Shown here: one piece after another, positions 1 through 8,082 of the stretch
Layout: each line of letters begins with the position of its first letter
Position numbering within the stretch: the stretch's first letter is position 1
DNA from: UBA4575 sp002386945
Lineage (GTDB): Bacteria; Pseudomonadota; Gammaproteobacteria; UBA4575
Reading direction: 5' to 3'
DNA: 64,000 bases
NCBI GenBank assembly: GCA_943789445.1
Contig: CALSUC010000003.1
Location: forward strand, 268,885-332,884
Made by a program: the position numbers and the translations under genes
The notes under the pieces: model-generated
What the model was told of the DNA's origin: nothing
The model's input: only the letters and a program-made list of their open reading frames with translations
The model's database searches: none

Positions 1-1
1 A

Positions 2-808
2 CATGCAGCAGAAACTATGACCGGCTTCGCCACCTCGGTGATTGGTTGTAAGGTTGAGGCTGGTATAGAGCGTGAATTAGGTAATCATGAGACCCCTGAT
101 GGGCGTCCTGGCATTGCCGTGCTGTTATTTGCAACCGACCGTAAAACATTAGAGGCACAGTTACAGGCACGTATTGGTCAGTGTGTACTAACCTGTCCTA
201 CAACAGCTGTATTTGCAGGCCTAGAAGGTGAAGGTCAGATTGCCTTAGGTAAAAACCTACGTTATTTCGGTGATGGTTATCAGACTTCAAAACAAGTGGA
301 TGATCATAGATATTGGCGTATTCCAGTAATGGATGGTGAGTTTCTATGTGAAGAGACCACTGGCTATCAAACTGCTATTGGTGGCGGAAACTTACTCGTA
401 TTTGCACGCAGCTTATCGCAGGTACTACTTGCCTGTGAAGCGGCTATTGATGCCATGAGCATGCTACCCAACATCATCCTACCCTTCCCAGGTGGTGGTG
501 TTCGTTCTGGATCTAAGGTCGGCTCAAAATACAAGACGCTAAGTGCATCAACCAACCATCCATACTGCCCTACATTGAAGGGATTACCAGATAACGTCCT
601 AGATAAAAATGTTGAAGCGGTTATGGAGATCGTTATCGATGGACTCAGCGTAGAAGACTTAAACCTTGCGATGCGTCGCGGTATAGAGGCCATTTGTGAT
701 TTAGGTAAGGCACAGGGTATTGAAAAAATCACTGGTGGTAACTACGGCGGAAAACTTGGACCTCACCACTTCTATCTGCGAGAGATTATGGATGGAGATC
801 AGATATGA
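2..808 (+). CDS. fhcD: Formylmethanofuran:H4MPT formyltransferase (5'-truncated by window)
   Basis: This is subunit D of the bacterial formyltransferase/hydrolase complex, which moves the formyl group between tetrahydromethanopterin and methanofuran on the way from formaldehyde to formate in the cytoplasm. The frame is open from base 2 (reading HAAET then MTGFATSVIGC), so the ATG at 17 is internal and roughly 35-40 N-terminal residues lie outside the window. Family-typical stretches include GFATSVIGCKVEAGIEREL near the start and GGNYGGKLGPHHFYLREIM at the C-terminus; 268 of about 300 residues are visible. The stop overlaps the fhcC start by 4 bases (ATGA), so the two genes are translationally coupled. 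The other Fhc subunits (A, B) are presumably just upstream. Confidence 0.95.
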   Translation, partial: HAAETMTGFATSVIGCKVEAGIERELGNHETPDGRPGIAVLLFATDRKTLEAQLQARIGQCVLTCPTTAVFAGLEGEGQIALGKNLRYFGDGYQTSKQVDDHRYWRIPVMDGEFLCEETTGYQTAIGGGNLLVFARSLSQVLLACEAAIDAMSMLPNIILPFPGGGVRSGSKVGSKYKTLSASTNHPYCPTLKGLPDNVLDKNVEAVMEIVIDGLSVEDLNLAMRRGIEAICDLGKAQGIEKITGGNYGGKLGPHHFYLREIMDGDQI

Positions 809-1629
809 GTGCTACAACAATAGAATATAAAGGTAGTGGCGACCATCGTGTTGATATGCACTGGCTGCAACAGGCATTAGAACAAGACTTATCGCCTAAA
901 GAAATCAGTAAAAGCACTTTAAAACTAGGCTCTGAACAAGTGCTATTAGGCGATGTTTTTAGTATTGATGGCAAGCTATCGGCATCAGAACTAAGTCTAA
1001 AGAATAGTACCAACCACCTAGATTATGTAGGCATAGGCCTACCCTCTGATAAAACACTATTAGTTGAGGGTGACTGTGGCCACTATTTAGGCCAGCAGCT
1101 TGCTGGCGGCCGTCTCATTTGTAATGGCAGTGCCCTACACTATGCAGGCTGCAATATGCAGACAGGCAGCATTGAGATCATGTCTAATGCCGGCGATTAC
1201 GTTGGTGGCTCGATAGCCGGTAATAAACGTGGCATGGCTGGTGGACGCCTATTAATTCACGGTAATAGTGGTGACTTTACCGGTGACTTGATGCGCAGAG
1301 GCTTATTAATGGTTGCTGGAAATATTGGCGACCATTGTGGTAACCGAATGATCGCTGGCACTATTACTAGTATGGGCAGCGTAGGCAAAAATGCTGGCAA
1401 CGGCATGCGTAGAGGCACTTTATTGTTCCCTAGTAAGCCAGCCAGCATGGCTACAGGCTTCAATGATTGTGGGCGTCATAGCCTAGGCTTCTTGCCCTTG
1501 TTAATGCGCGATATACGAGCTCCAGAAAGTGCCTTTCAAGCCTTACACCCAATGCGTCGCCGCGTGCAGCGTTACTTAGGTGATGCTAGTGTTGACGGTC
1601 AAGGCGAAGTTTTAATCTGGATTGGCTAA
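805..1629 (+). CDS. fhcC: Formyltransferase/hydrolase complex subunit C
   Basis: FhcC resembles subunit C of archaeal formylmethanofuran dehydrogenase and the alpha-3 beta-helix domain of glutamate synthase; it is the scaffold subunit of the Fhc complex. The 274-residue protein shows the repeating glycine-rich beta-helix turns of the family (GDCGHYLGQQLAGG, GNSGDFTGDLMRRG, GNIGDHCGNRMIAG, GSVGKNAGNGMRRG) between about residues 90 and 210. It starts inside the fhcD stop codon, matching the D-then-C order known from methylotroph fhc operons. No clear terminator lies between its stop and the next gene, 100 bp on, so the DUF4242 gene may be cotranscribed. Confidence 0.94.
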   Translation: MSATTIEYKGSGDHRVDMHWLQQALEQDLSPKEISKSTLKLGSEQVLLGDVFSIDGKLSASELSLKNSTNHLDYVGIGLPSDKTLLVEGDCGHYLGQQLAGGRLICNGSALHYAGCNMQTGSIEIMSNAGDYVGGSIAGNKRGMAGGRLLIHGNSGDFTGDLMRRGLLMVAGNIGDHCGNRMIAGTITSMGSVGKNAGNGMRRGTLLFPSKPASMATGFNDCGRHSLGFLPLLMRDIRAPESAFQALHPMRRRVQRYLGDASVDGQGEVLIWIG

Positions 1630-1729
1630 GCAGCTTAGCCGATTTAATTACCCAAAACTCACACTAGACTATTAAACTTTACAGCTACTTTTTGTTTCAC
1701 CACTACCACCCCTCTGACAGGAGACAGCA

Positions 1730-2002
1730 ATGCCAAAATACATAATTGAACGTGAGATCCCGAATGCCGGTGCATTAACTACAGATGACCTACAAGGCAT
1801 CTCGCAAAAATCATGCAGCATTCTGAAGAATATGGGCCCACAGATACAATGGGTTGAAAGCTTTGTGACAGAAAACAAAGTTTACTGCACTTATATCGCA
1901 CCTAACGAAGAAGAGATTCGAAAGCACGCAGAAGAAGGCGGTTTCCCCGCTAACGCCATCAATGAAATCAAGTCTGTTATCGACCCAACCACTTCCGAAT
2001 AG
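1730..2002 (+). CDS. DUF4242 small protein (SCO4226 nickel-binding-like family)
   Basis: A 90-residue soluble protein starting MPKYIIEREIPNAGAL, with the pattern of DUF4242 (ferredoxin-like small proteins; a Streptomyces member binds nickel). The VTENKVYCTYIAPNEEEIRKHAEEGGFP segment, read here in two halves around YIAPNEEEIR, is the family signature. A strong Shine-Dalgarno (ACAGGAGA) precedes the ATG. There is no signal peptide or membrane segment. It follows fhcC by 100 bp on the same strand and is closed by a strong hairpin terminator. Its job here is unknown; metal binding is known only for a distant relative, and a link to C1 metabolism is suggested only by position. Confidence 0.8.
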   Translation: MPKYIIEREIPNAGALTTDDLQGISQKSCSILKNMGPQIQWVESFVTENKVYCTYIAPNEEEIRKHAEEGGFPANAINEIKSVIDPTTSE

Positions 2003-2016
2003 TCATTCGGTGACAT

Positions 2017-2047
2017 AAAAAAGGCCAGCTAAATGCTGGCCTTTTTT
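2017..2047. terminator. Rho-independent terminator, probably bidirectional
   Basis: A GGCCAGC/GCTGGCC stem (2023-2029 with 2035-2041) and TAAAT loop is flanked by an A-run on the left and a T-run on the right. It therefore can terminate the fhcDC-DUF4242 transcript rightward and the mto-side transcript leftward. Confidence 0.9.
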
Positions 2048-2073
2048 ATGTCTATAATTTCAGCTGACAGCTC

Positions 2074-2358
2074 TTATGGGCTACCAAAAATACAGCCTGA
2101 CTCAGTCAATACCACAGGAAAGTCACCAAGACTCTTTAATGTCATAACGACACTGAAGGACTCAAAATACTCAACTATTTGCTCTGCTTCAACAGAGACA
2201 ATAGCACTACGCATAACCCGTAAGAAATAACCCTGATCCTTACTTAAGATACGAAAGCCTAGGCTATCTTCTTGGTGCTCCTGTTGAATCTCACTATCAG
2301 CAAATTCACTCATCAGGTACTCGACCACAGCAGCACATACACTTTCTTCAGACACCAT
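2074..2358 (-). CDS. Conserved-looking small protein of unknown function
   Basis: A 94-residue acidic cytoplasmic protein (MVSEESVCAAVVEYLMSEF at the start) with no signal peptide, CxxC motif or membrane segment. I do not recognise a family. It lies 27 bp downstream of the second thioredoxin gene on the same strand and just ahead of the bidirectional terminator, so it is probably the last gene of the mto transcript. The predicted alternation of helix and strand (e.g. SVEAEQIVEYFESFSVVMTL) suggests a small alpha/beta fold, but that is only by eye. Start supported by a GTTAAGAAAG-type weak ribosome site. Confidence 0.6.
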   Translation of the reverse strand: MVSEESVCAAVVEYLMSEFADSEIQQEHQEDSLGFRILSKDQGYFLRVMRSAIVSVEAEQIVEYFESFSVVMTLKSLGDFPVVLTESGCIFGSP

Positions 2359-2385
2359 CTTTCTTAACTCTCTAATTTATTCTGC

Positions 2386-2943
2386 TTAATGAATACTAGC
2401 TAGCTGCTTATGTTTAGCAATAACTGCCTCTATGAAATCAAACATATTGTCTGAATCCCACTCACGCTCACCTACTGCCTTATAAATAATTTCACCTTCA
2501 GGTGAGACCAAGAATGTAGTCGGTAGACCGGTGACACCCCAGCTTGAAAGCTCTATCTTTTTATCGATAACAATATCAAAACTAACTGGATGCTTTTCAA
2601 GGAAGGTCTTAACTGTGACTAATGCTGGCCCTACATGCACGCCTAGCACTTTAAAATTAGCCCCAGCAAAATGCTTGTGTAGATTATCTAAAGAAGGCAT
2701 TTCTTTAACACAAGGTGGACACCACGTCGCCCAGAAGTTAACTAAGACAAATTGACCTTCATAGTCAGACAGTTTGATATCACGACCATCTGTACTCATT
2801 AATGTGAATTCTGTCGCAGTCACCACCAGCTCGATAGGATTCATCTCTTCGCGAGCCAGAGCAGGCCCCTGCACTAGCTGAACAAGCAGTAATACAGCGA
2901 TTATCAGCCTTCCAGGAAAAAATGATTTCTTTATTTTTTGCAT
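2386..2943 (-). CDS. TlpA-like periplasmic thioredoxin (WCPPC)
   Basis: A membrane-anchored or secreted thiol-disulfide oxidoreductase of the TlpA/ResA family: hydrophobic N-terminus (about residues 12-30), then a thioredoxin fold with FWATWCPPCVKEM around residues 71-82 and the cis-proline region VTGLPTTFLVSPEG. I prefer the ATG at 2943, with AAGGA 9 nt upstream, over the one at 2967; this gives 185 residues. It is fourth behind mtoX, SCO and mauG on the minus strand, 56 bp below a sister thioredoxin gene. A likely role is keeping cysteines of SCO or of c-type haem apoproteins reduced in the periplasm; that assignment is inferred from context. Confidence 0.88.
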   Translation of the reverse strand: MQKIKKSFFPGRLIIAVLLLVQLVQGPALAREEMNPIELVVTATEFTLMSTDGRDIKLSDYEGQFVLVNFWATWCPPCVKEMPSLDNLHKHFAGANFKVLGVHVGPALVTVKTFLEKHPVSFDIVIDKKIELSSWGVTGLPTTFLVSPEGEIIYKAVGEREWDSDNMFDFIEAVIAKHKQLASIH

Positions 2944-2999
2944 AATACTATCCTTCAATAAACCCATGATATATGCATCATAGAGTCTAGGATTAACAA

Positions 3000-3542
3000 T
3001 TAGTTCTGACTGAGTGCCTGTTCTTGCTGATATTCATCAAATATTCGACGTAAGAAATCAACCATAACAGGGGAATTCCAGATACGTGTGCCCACTGCAC
3101 GATAGGCAAAACTACCATTAGGTGCAATCAAATAACTAGTAGGTAACGTTGGCACACCCCACGAACCCAACTCTAAATTAAGATCCATCAAGACCGTAAA
3201 TTCGACTGGATTTGTTACTAGCACTTTTTCAACTTCCTCAGGCTTGCCACCCGCATGAATCGCCACAACTTTAAAGTCATAGGAGTCTTGCAACTGGGCC
3301 TGTAGATCATTCATGGTCGCAAACTCTGCTCTACAAATAGTGCAGTCTTTAGTCCAGAAATTAACCAAGGTAAAACCACCTTTAAAGTCCTTCAGCTGAT
3401 GTTGCTTACCTGTTAAATCTGGTAGAGAAAAATCGTTAGCTACCATAGATGAAGGCATAGGATCTAACAGACGATCGGCCTGTACTGTGGCTGCCATCGA
3501 GAACAAAAATAAAGCCATTACAGCAGTCGTTAGTCTGAACAT
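3000..3542 (-). CDS. TlpA/AhpC-type secreted thioredoxin with CTIC active site
   Basis: Thioredoxin-like protein with an N-terminal signal peptide (MFRLTTAVMALFLFSMAATV, cleavage after QA) and a redox motif FWTKDCTICRAEF (Cys 67 and 70) instead of WCPPC. The cis-proline loop VPTLPTSYLIAPNG is intact. The ATG at 3542 has GGAG 8 nt upstream and begins a perfect signal peptide; an upstream in-frame ATG at 3632 would overlap mauG and is rejected. Length 180 residues. It sits 19 bp after mauG, tightly in the mto gene string. It is paralogous to the next gene (about the same layout: NFW...C..C, SWGV...LPT), suggesting tandem duplication and divergence of the active site. Confidence 0.86.
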   Translation of the reverse strand: MFRLTTAVMALFLFSMAATVQADRLLDPMPSSMVANDFSLPDLTGKQHQLKDFKGGFTLVNFWTKDCTICRAEFATMNDLQAQLQDSYDFKVVAIHAGGKPEEVEKVLVTNPVEFTVLMDLNLELGSWGVPTLPTSYLIAPNGSFAYRAVGTRIWNSPVMVDFLRRIFDEYQQEQALSQN

Positions 3543-3561
3543 GAGGGTGTCTCCAATCCTA

Positions 3562-4899
3562 CTAAGGGGTGTATTCTGAGTCGTGTGCCCAGTTCGGATC
3601 ACTTGCACGCAGGTCGCCGATCGGGGCGGCAAAAGCGTCTGCCACTAATATGTCTACGTTATCTCCAGTAAGGCTACGGAGAAATGCGGCTAATTGATCT
3701 ATTTCAAGGCTAGATAAACCCAGCGGCTTAATCAACGGGCTAAGCAATTCGTTTTCTATGCCACCTTTATTATAAAATTTGATTACTTCACGCAGTGTAC
3801 CAAAGCCACCATCATGCATATAAGGTGCAGTAAGCTCGATATTACGTAAAGTGGCAGTTCTGTATTTCCAGCGATCAAAAGGATTTTGAGTAACTTGATA
3901 GAGTCCTACATCGTTCTCTTTTTTCTTCAAATCAACTTCAGCGATAATTTCTCTGGGCACATCAACAAAGACTCCAGGTGCAAGTTGGACACGTGTTGTC
4001 AGTTCATTCTGCCCCATAGAAGAAGCATAACCATGTCCCGTATTATGTGTTTTATTATCTGTAAAGAAGGCATCTTCAGAGCCAATAGTATGACATTGCA
4101 CACATTGTGCTTTTCCTGCAAACAGATTAAAACCAGCCTTTTCTTCTGCATTTAAGGCGTTTTCCTGCTTACCATAATACCATCGATCAAAAGGTGAATT
4201 AGCAGAGATTAAGGTTCGTTGGTAGCTCGCTAAGGCCTTGCTAATTGTTGCTATAGTGACTGTTTCGCCATCAAAGGCCTGTTCAAAACGACCTTCATAT
4301 TCTTTTATGCCTTTGATCTTTCTGATGACATAACCAAATGATGGATTATCCATTTCATTACGCGCAAGTAATGGTGACCAAGCTTGCTGCTCTAAGGTAT
4401 CTTCACGCCCATCTTGGAAAAGTTTTTCATAGAAGCCAACATTGTATAGCGAAGGACTATTACGTTTCACACTGCGACCTTCAACCCCTACAGCGGTTGA
4501 GATCTCGTTATTAGTAAAGCCCTGCTCTGGAATATGGCAGATAGCGCAGGAAAAAGTATCATTGCTAGATAAACGACGATCGAAAAAAAGCATGCGCCCT
4601 AGTTCAATTTTGGCGGCACTTAATGCATTGTCTGCCGGCACTTCCAGTGCTGGTAGTCCAAGATGCTTGCTGTTAGCAATCGCTAACAGGTCCGCCTCCT
4701 TCCCTATACGTCTATCCAAGCTGACTGAGTTGGTACGGTAGTCTTCACCATCATAACCCTGCTTACGATCACCTGGGCCAAATAGGAGGGTATTATCAAC
4801 ATTTTGTTCTGGATTCGCGTAGACGATAGAAAATGTTAAGCACAATGAAAACAAGATGCTTAAACAAACTATATATGTAGAACCTTTCACTCCGCTCAT
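3562..4899 (-). CDS. MauG/CcpA-like dihaem cytochrome c peroxidase family protein
   Basis: A 445-residue periplasmic protein with a signal peptide (hydrophobic residues about 9-26) and two c-type haem sites: CAICH at 118-122 and CVQCH at 266-270. The C-terminal APYMHDGGFGTLREVI block is typical of the MauG/CcpA family. MauG-type enzymes carry out oxidative protein maturation; a mauG gene next to mtoX and SCO is the arrangement described for the Hyphomicrobium methanethiol oxidase locus, where it is thought to help mature the oxidase. It lies 31 bp below the SCO gene. A detoxifying role against the H2O2 released by MtoX is an alternative, since the fold is also that of cytochrome c peroxidases. 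Confidence 0.9.
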   Translation of the reverse strand: MSGVKGSTYIVCLSILFSLCLTFSIVYANPEQNVDNTLLFGPGDRKQGYDGEDYRTNSVSLDRRIGKEADLLAIANSKHLGLPALEVPADNALSAAKIELGRMLFFDRRLSSNDTFSCAICHIPEQGFTNNEISTAVGVEGRSVKRNSPSLYNVGFYEKLFQDGREDTLEQQAWSPLLARNEMDNPSFGYVIRKIKGIKEYEGRFEQAFDGETVTIATISKALASYQRTLISANSPFDRWYYGKQENALNAEEKAGFNLFAGKAQCVQCHTIGSEDAFFTDNKTHNTGHGYASSMGQNELTTRVQLAPGVFVDVPREIIAEVDLKKKENDVGLYQVTQNPFDRWKYRTATLRNIELTAPYMHDGGFGTLREVIKFYNKGGIENELLSPLIKPLGLSSLEIDQLAAFLRSLTGDNVDILVADAFAAPIGDLRASDPNWAHDSEYTP

Positions 4900-4930
4900 A
4901 CAGCCATCCTGTTATTGTCTCTTATTGATC

Positions 4931-5692
4931 TTATTGTAACTCATCCATCAAAACAGTTTTAACGTCACTCAATAGCGACTGTTCATGTAAGAACCCGGCG
5001 CTGTACTGAGAGCGCTTTTTACCGTTTTGATCTATCAAGAACACACGCAAAATATGCGCGAAATTGCTAGTTTGATTACCTTTATCATCATACTCCTTAT
5101 TAACATACTGACCGAAAGATTCGGTTATAGGAAATAGTTCATCTTCTGACTCGGTAGTTAAAAATTGCCACTCTAAACCACCCATATCTTGGCTGCCTTG
5201 ACCATAGAATTTCATGACTTCTGGTGTATCATGCTTTGGATCAAAACTCAGGCTGATCAATCGGATCTTGTCTGCTAATTCAGGATTGGCAAGTAATCGT
5301 TGTTTAATCTTATAAAACACAGCTGTAACTAGAGGACAGCCATTGAGGTCAGAGCATTGCGTATAAATGAAACTCATGATGACGATCTTATCGCCAAAGA
5401 AATCTGATAAACGCTTACGTTCGCCGTCTTGGGTCAACACCCAGCCATCTCCTGCGTCACCGAAGATTGGTAGATCATATGTACCCGGCACAGGCGGCTC
5501 AAATTTCATGTTACCCCACCCTGCGGCAGGTACCAGTATACTATTTTCATGACTAGCAATACCGAGATTACGCTCAGCTTCCTGTGTCACTACTGATTCA
5601 GTTAATTCATTCTCAACCGTTTTTTTCTGCTCACACGCCACCAAAATCAAGGGTGTAAAGAGTAGTAAGATAGTCTTTGTAATTAATCTCAT
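4931..5692 (-). CDS. SCO1/SenC copper chaperone lipoprotein (CX5C variant)
   Basis: A 253-residue lipoprotein (lipobox LVAC, lipidated Cys 20) of the SCO1/SenC/PrrC family that delivers copper to periplasmic or membrane enzymes. The usual copper motif appears as TQCSDLNGCPL, i.e. Cys 113 and Cys 119 with five residues between instead of three; the downstream metal-binding His is His 213 in SNFAHILRVFLI. It lies between mtoX and mauG; MtoX is a copper enzyme in Hyphomicrobium, so this SCO is the likely copper loader. A hairpin separates it from mtoX (119 bp gap). Confidence 0.9.
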   Translation of the reverse strand: MRLITKTILLLFTPLILVACEQKKTVENELTESVVTQEAERNLGIASHENSILVPAAGWGNMKFEPPVPGTYDLPIFGDAGDGWVLTQDGERKRLSDFFGDKIVIMSFIYTQCSDLNGCPLVTAVFYKIKQRLLANPELADKIRLISLSFDPKHDTPEVMKFYGQGSQDMGGLEWQFLTTESEDELFPITESFGQYVNKEYDDKGNQTSNFAHILRVFLIDQNGKKRSQYSAGFLHEQSLLSDVKTVLMDELQ

Positions 5693-5727
5693 CTTTCCAT
5701 TTTAAACAATAATTAATTAGTCGGGTA

Positions 5728-5765
5728 TAAAAAAAGGCCACCTAACAAGTAGGCAGCCTTTTTTG
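5728..5765 (-). terminator. Imperfect hairpin between mtoX and SCO (partial terminator)
   Basis: An A-rich left arm with AAGGC, then ACCT, pairs across AACAAGT with AGG and GCCTT followed by a T-run; a CA/CA internal loop interrupts the stem. In the minus direction the second arm ends in a run of T. It lies 46 bp beyond the mtoX stop, so it probably ends most mtoX transcripts while letting some continue into SCO-mauG-tlpA. Confidence 0.65.
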
Positions 5766-5811
5766 TACTACTTTAGACTGTGCCTTATAAAAGGCACATG
5801 CCTCGCTGAAA

Positions 5812-7188
5812 CTACTTCGCTACTTGAGACAACATAGTGTCTGAAGAGTTCGGCTTCTGCGAGTATAAAGAGTAAGCACCAAATCGCATTTGGTGTGCAC
5901 GACCTAACTTCAGAGCATAGAAGTCGATAGTGAACTGGTGATCTAACTTCTTACCATTCCAATGGTATAGCTTGAACCACTGCTCATCGTCTTTACCAGT
6001 CTTATCCCAGCTACCTAACAAAGAAGTAGTGAAGTAAGCGCGCTTACCATCCCAACTTTGAGAGATCATGTTTACTTGAGAACCGATTACGTGCTCGTAA
6101 ACCTGTACTGGCTTGTGTGGGTTAGTGATATCAAAGTAACGTGTCTTACCGTCCATGAATGTCTGAACCCAGAGACCTTTGTCATCAGCTGTGATTGAAA
6201 TATCAACTGGTAGAGGCACTTTTGAAGGATCGCCGATATCAGCAACATCTTCTGCCTGCCACTCACCATTCTCATCTTCATAGATCAACCAGATCTTAGA
6301 AGTTAGAGCAGTTGTAGTGAAGCAGTAGTTGTTGGTACCAGACCATGCACAACGAATCTCAAGTGGCGCACCTGGTACGTCAAATACTTTCTTAGGCTTA
6401 CGTGTGTGTAAGTCCCAAACAACCATAGTGTTACCAAAACGCTTCATTGCTTCAGAGTCTTGCAACATCTGACCGAAGTTCATCATGTAGTTAGACCAAC
6501 CAGTGAATGATGAAGTCATCATCACGTTACGACGTGGTAATGCACGGATGTCGTAACCGTAACCATCTGCATAGTTACCTGATTTGTCGGCACCACGTAA
6601 ATCATCATCAGTTGGGAACCAGTGAGACTTAACATACTCACCTTCGCTGGTGTACTCAGCCATACCGGTACGACCACCGTGGTCAGCATTGTTTGATAAT
6701 GCTGAAACCATGATACGACCTGGTAGTGCGTAGAACGTATGAGGACCAACCATGCCGCCAGTCTTCTCAACAAAGTCAGTAATTACTCTGTGAAGTTTAG
6801 GTGCACGTGGATCTGAATGGATATCGAAGATAAAGATCTTGTTGCTGTCTAAACCACCAGCAAAAAGGAAACGACGATCGTCAGTTAAACCAGAGTGATG
6901 CGCTTCATTACGACCACCTACTGATAGAACGTGAACGACTTCACCGTAATTTTCGTCTTTAGGGTTTACAGATACAGTGACTAATTTGTCCTGCTCATCA
7001 CCCATGCCTTCAACGCCTAGTGTCCAAACGTATACGAAATCTTCCTGGCCTACGATCTTAGCCATGTATGGTGACATACAAGTCTCATCCGCATGCGCAG
7101 TGCCTAGCAGTCCTGTTAAAGGTGCTGCTGCGATTACAGCTGAAGCGATAGCGCCTCGAGCCCATCTTAGTGACAGCATGTTATTCAT
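5812..7188 (-). CDS. mtoX: Methanethiol oxidase (SBP56 / selenium-binding protein family)
   Basis: MtoX oxidises methanethiol with O2 to formaldehyde, hydrogen sulfide and hydrogen peroxide in the periplasm. The protein has a cleavable signal peptide (cleavage after LLGTAHA) followed by DETCMSPYMAKIVGQEDFVY, the signature N-terminus of the family, and the conserved ALPGRIMVSALSN, GYGYDIRALPRRNVMMTSSF and LGRAHQMRFG blocks of the 56-kDa selenium-binding fold. The ATG at 7188 (GGAG 9 nt upstream) gives 458 residues; a longer frame to 7233 would put 15 residues before the signal peptide. The following SCO and mauG genes support the oxidase function rather than an unknown selenium-binding role. 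It has its own upstream region and probably its own terminator. Confidence 0.93.
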   Translation of the reverse strand: MNNMLSLRWARGAIASAVIAAAPLTGLLGTAHADETCMSPYMAKIVGQEDFVYVWTLGVEGMGDEQDKLVTVSVNPKDENYGEVVHVLSVGGRNEAHHSGLTDDRRFLFAGGLDSNKIFIFDIHSDPRAPKLHRVITDFVEKTGGMVGPHTFYALPGRIMVSALSNNADHGGRTGMAEYTSEGEYVKSHWFPTDDDLRGADKSGNYADGYGYDIRALPRRNVMMTSSFTGWSNYMMNFGQMLQDSEAMKRFGNTMVVWDLHTRKPKKVFDVPGAPLEIRCAWSGTNNYCFTTTALTSKIWLIYEDENGEWQAEDVADIGDPSKVPLPVDISITADDKGLWVQTFMDGKTRYFDITNPHKPVQVYEHVIGSQVNMISQSWDGKRAYFTTSLLGSWDKTGKDDEQWFKLYHWNGKKLDHQFTIDFYALKLGRAHQMRFGAYSLYSQKPNSSDTMLSQVAK

Positions 7189-7514
7189 TAGATACTCCGT
7201 CTTAAATGTTCTTATCGTAAGAATCCCAGCCATCTAAGTAATTTTACTTGGCTACTGAGGATTAAATTAAATACAAACAGCCGGAGACGACTCTCCTGCG
7301 ACTGATGCCTGCGTCATTATGCCGCATCTTGGCTGCCGATCAAGACCTTAATAACATAAATGCCCTAATTCCAGTGCAATTTATCCCTCTTGAGCCCGAT
7401 CAAAAACAATCCCCCTGCTATAGGTGTATAAATGAGCAATAAAGTGGAACTCTATTGCTTACACAATGTCTGCTAAAGTTAGTGATCGAATCATCTTTAG
7501 GGCTATAGAAATCT
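7189..7514. promoter_or_regulatory. Divergent intergenic region between mtoX and the second SCO
   Basis: 326 bp with no gene. It must hold the mtoX promoter (leftward) and the promoter of the SCO gene at 7515 (rightward). I see no convincing operator palindrome or riboswitch; the stretch 7290-7340 is locally richer in G+C and contains TGCC-type repeats of doubtful meaning. Confidence 0.5.
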
Positions 7515-8078
7515 ATGTTTGCACGCTATTTTAATCTGAAGGTCACCCTGCTACTTCTAACACTGCTTAGCGCACCACTTCAGGCCAAAGATCAACTAGG
7601 TGGTGACTTCAGCTTAACCAAGACAGACAGCAGCAAGTTTTATTTAAGTGATATTCGTGGCCAGGTTGGTGTGCTCTTTTTTGGTTTCACACATTGCCCC
7701 GATGTCTGTCCGAACACCCTTTATGAAATTAAGCGTTTGCTTGTGTCACTAGAAGATCAGGCAAATCAGGTCCAGATTCTATTCATTAGTGTCGACACAG
7801 AGCGGGATACACCTGAAATTTTGTCAGATTATGTTACCTACTTTGATTCACGTGTAATTGGATTGTCCGGTAGCAAGACAGAAATTGATGCGGTATTACA
7901 GCAGTATCACGCCAAAGCGAGCGTGGATAAGGTAGCCGGTGAATATCAAGTAGAGCATTCAGCCAACATCTTCTTAATCAATCGAAAAGGTGCCCTAAGC
8001 AGTATTGTGCTGCCTAGAACACCATTTTCGGTACTACAGCAACAGGTCCAGAAATTAGTTGCTGAATCAGTGCATTAA
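7515..8078 (+). CDS. SCO1/SenC family protein, canonical CX3C
   Basis: A second SCO-family thioredoxin-fold copper chaperone, 187 residues, with an N-terminal signal or anchor (residues about 7-24, ending in QAK) and the canonical GFTHCPDVCPNTL motif (Cys 61, Cys 65). The distal His is in EYQVEHSANIFLIN. Its closest functional analogues assemble the CuA centre of cytochrome oxidase, but no oxidase genes are in the window. It is transcribed away from mtoX, and differs from the lipoprotein SCO of the mto cluster in its Cys spacing and in lacking a lipobox. Confidence 0.9.
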   Translation: MFARYFNLKVTLLLLTLLSAPLQAKDQLGGDFSLTKTDSSKFYLSDIRGQVGVLFFGFTHCPDVCPNTLYEIKRLLVSLEDQANQVQILFISVDTERDTPEILSDYVTYFDSRVIGLSGSKTEIDAVLQQYHAKASVDKVAGEYQVEHSANIFLINRKGALSSIVLPRTPFSVLQQQVQKLVAESVH

Positions 8079-8082
8079 GCCC

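Noticed and set aside
5812..7188. Calling the SBP56 protein a selenium metabolism gene
   Set aside because: SCO and mauG neighbours and the signal peptide match methanethiol oxidase, for which the family name is historical.
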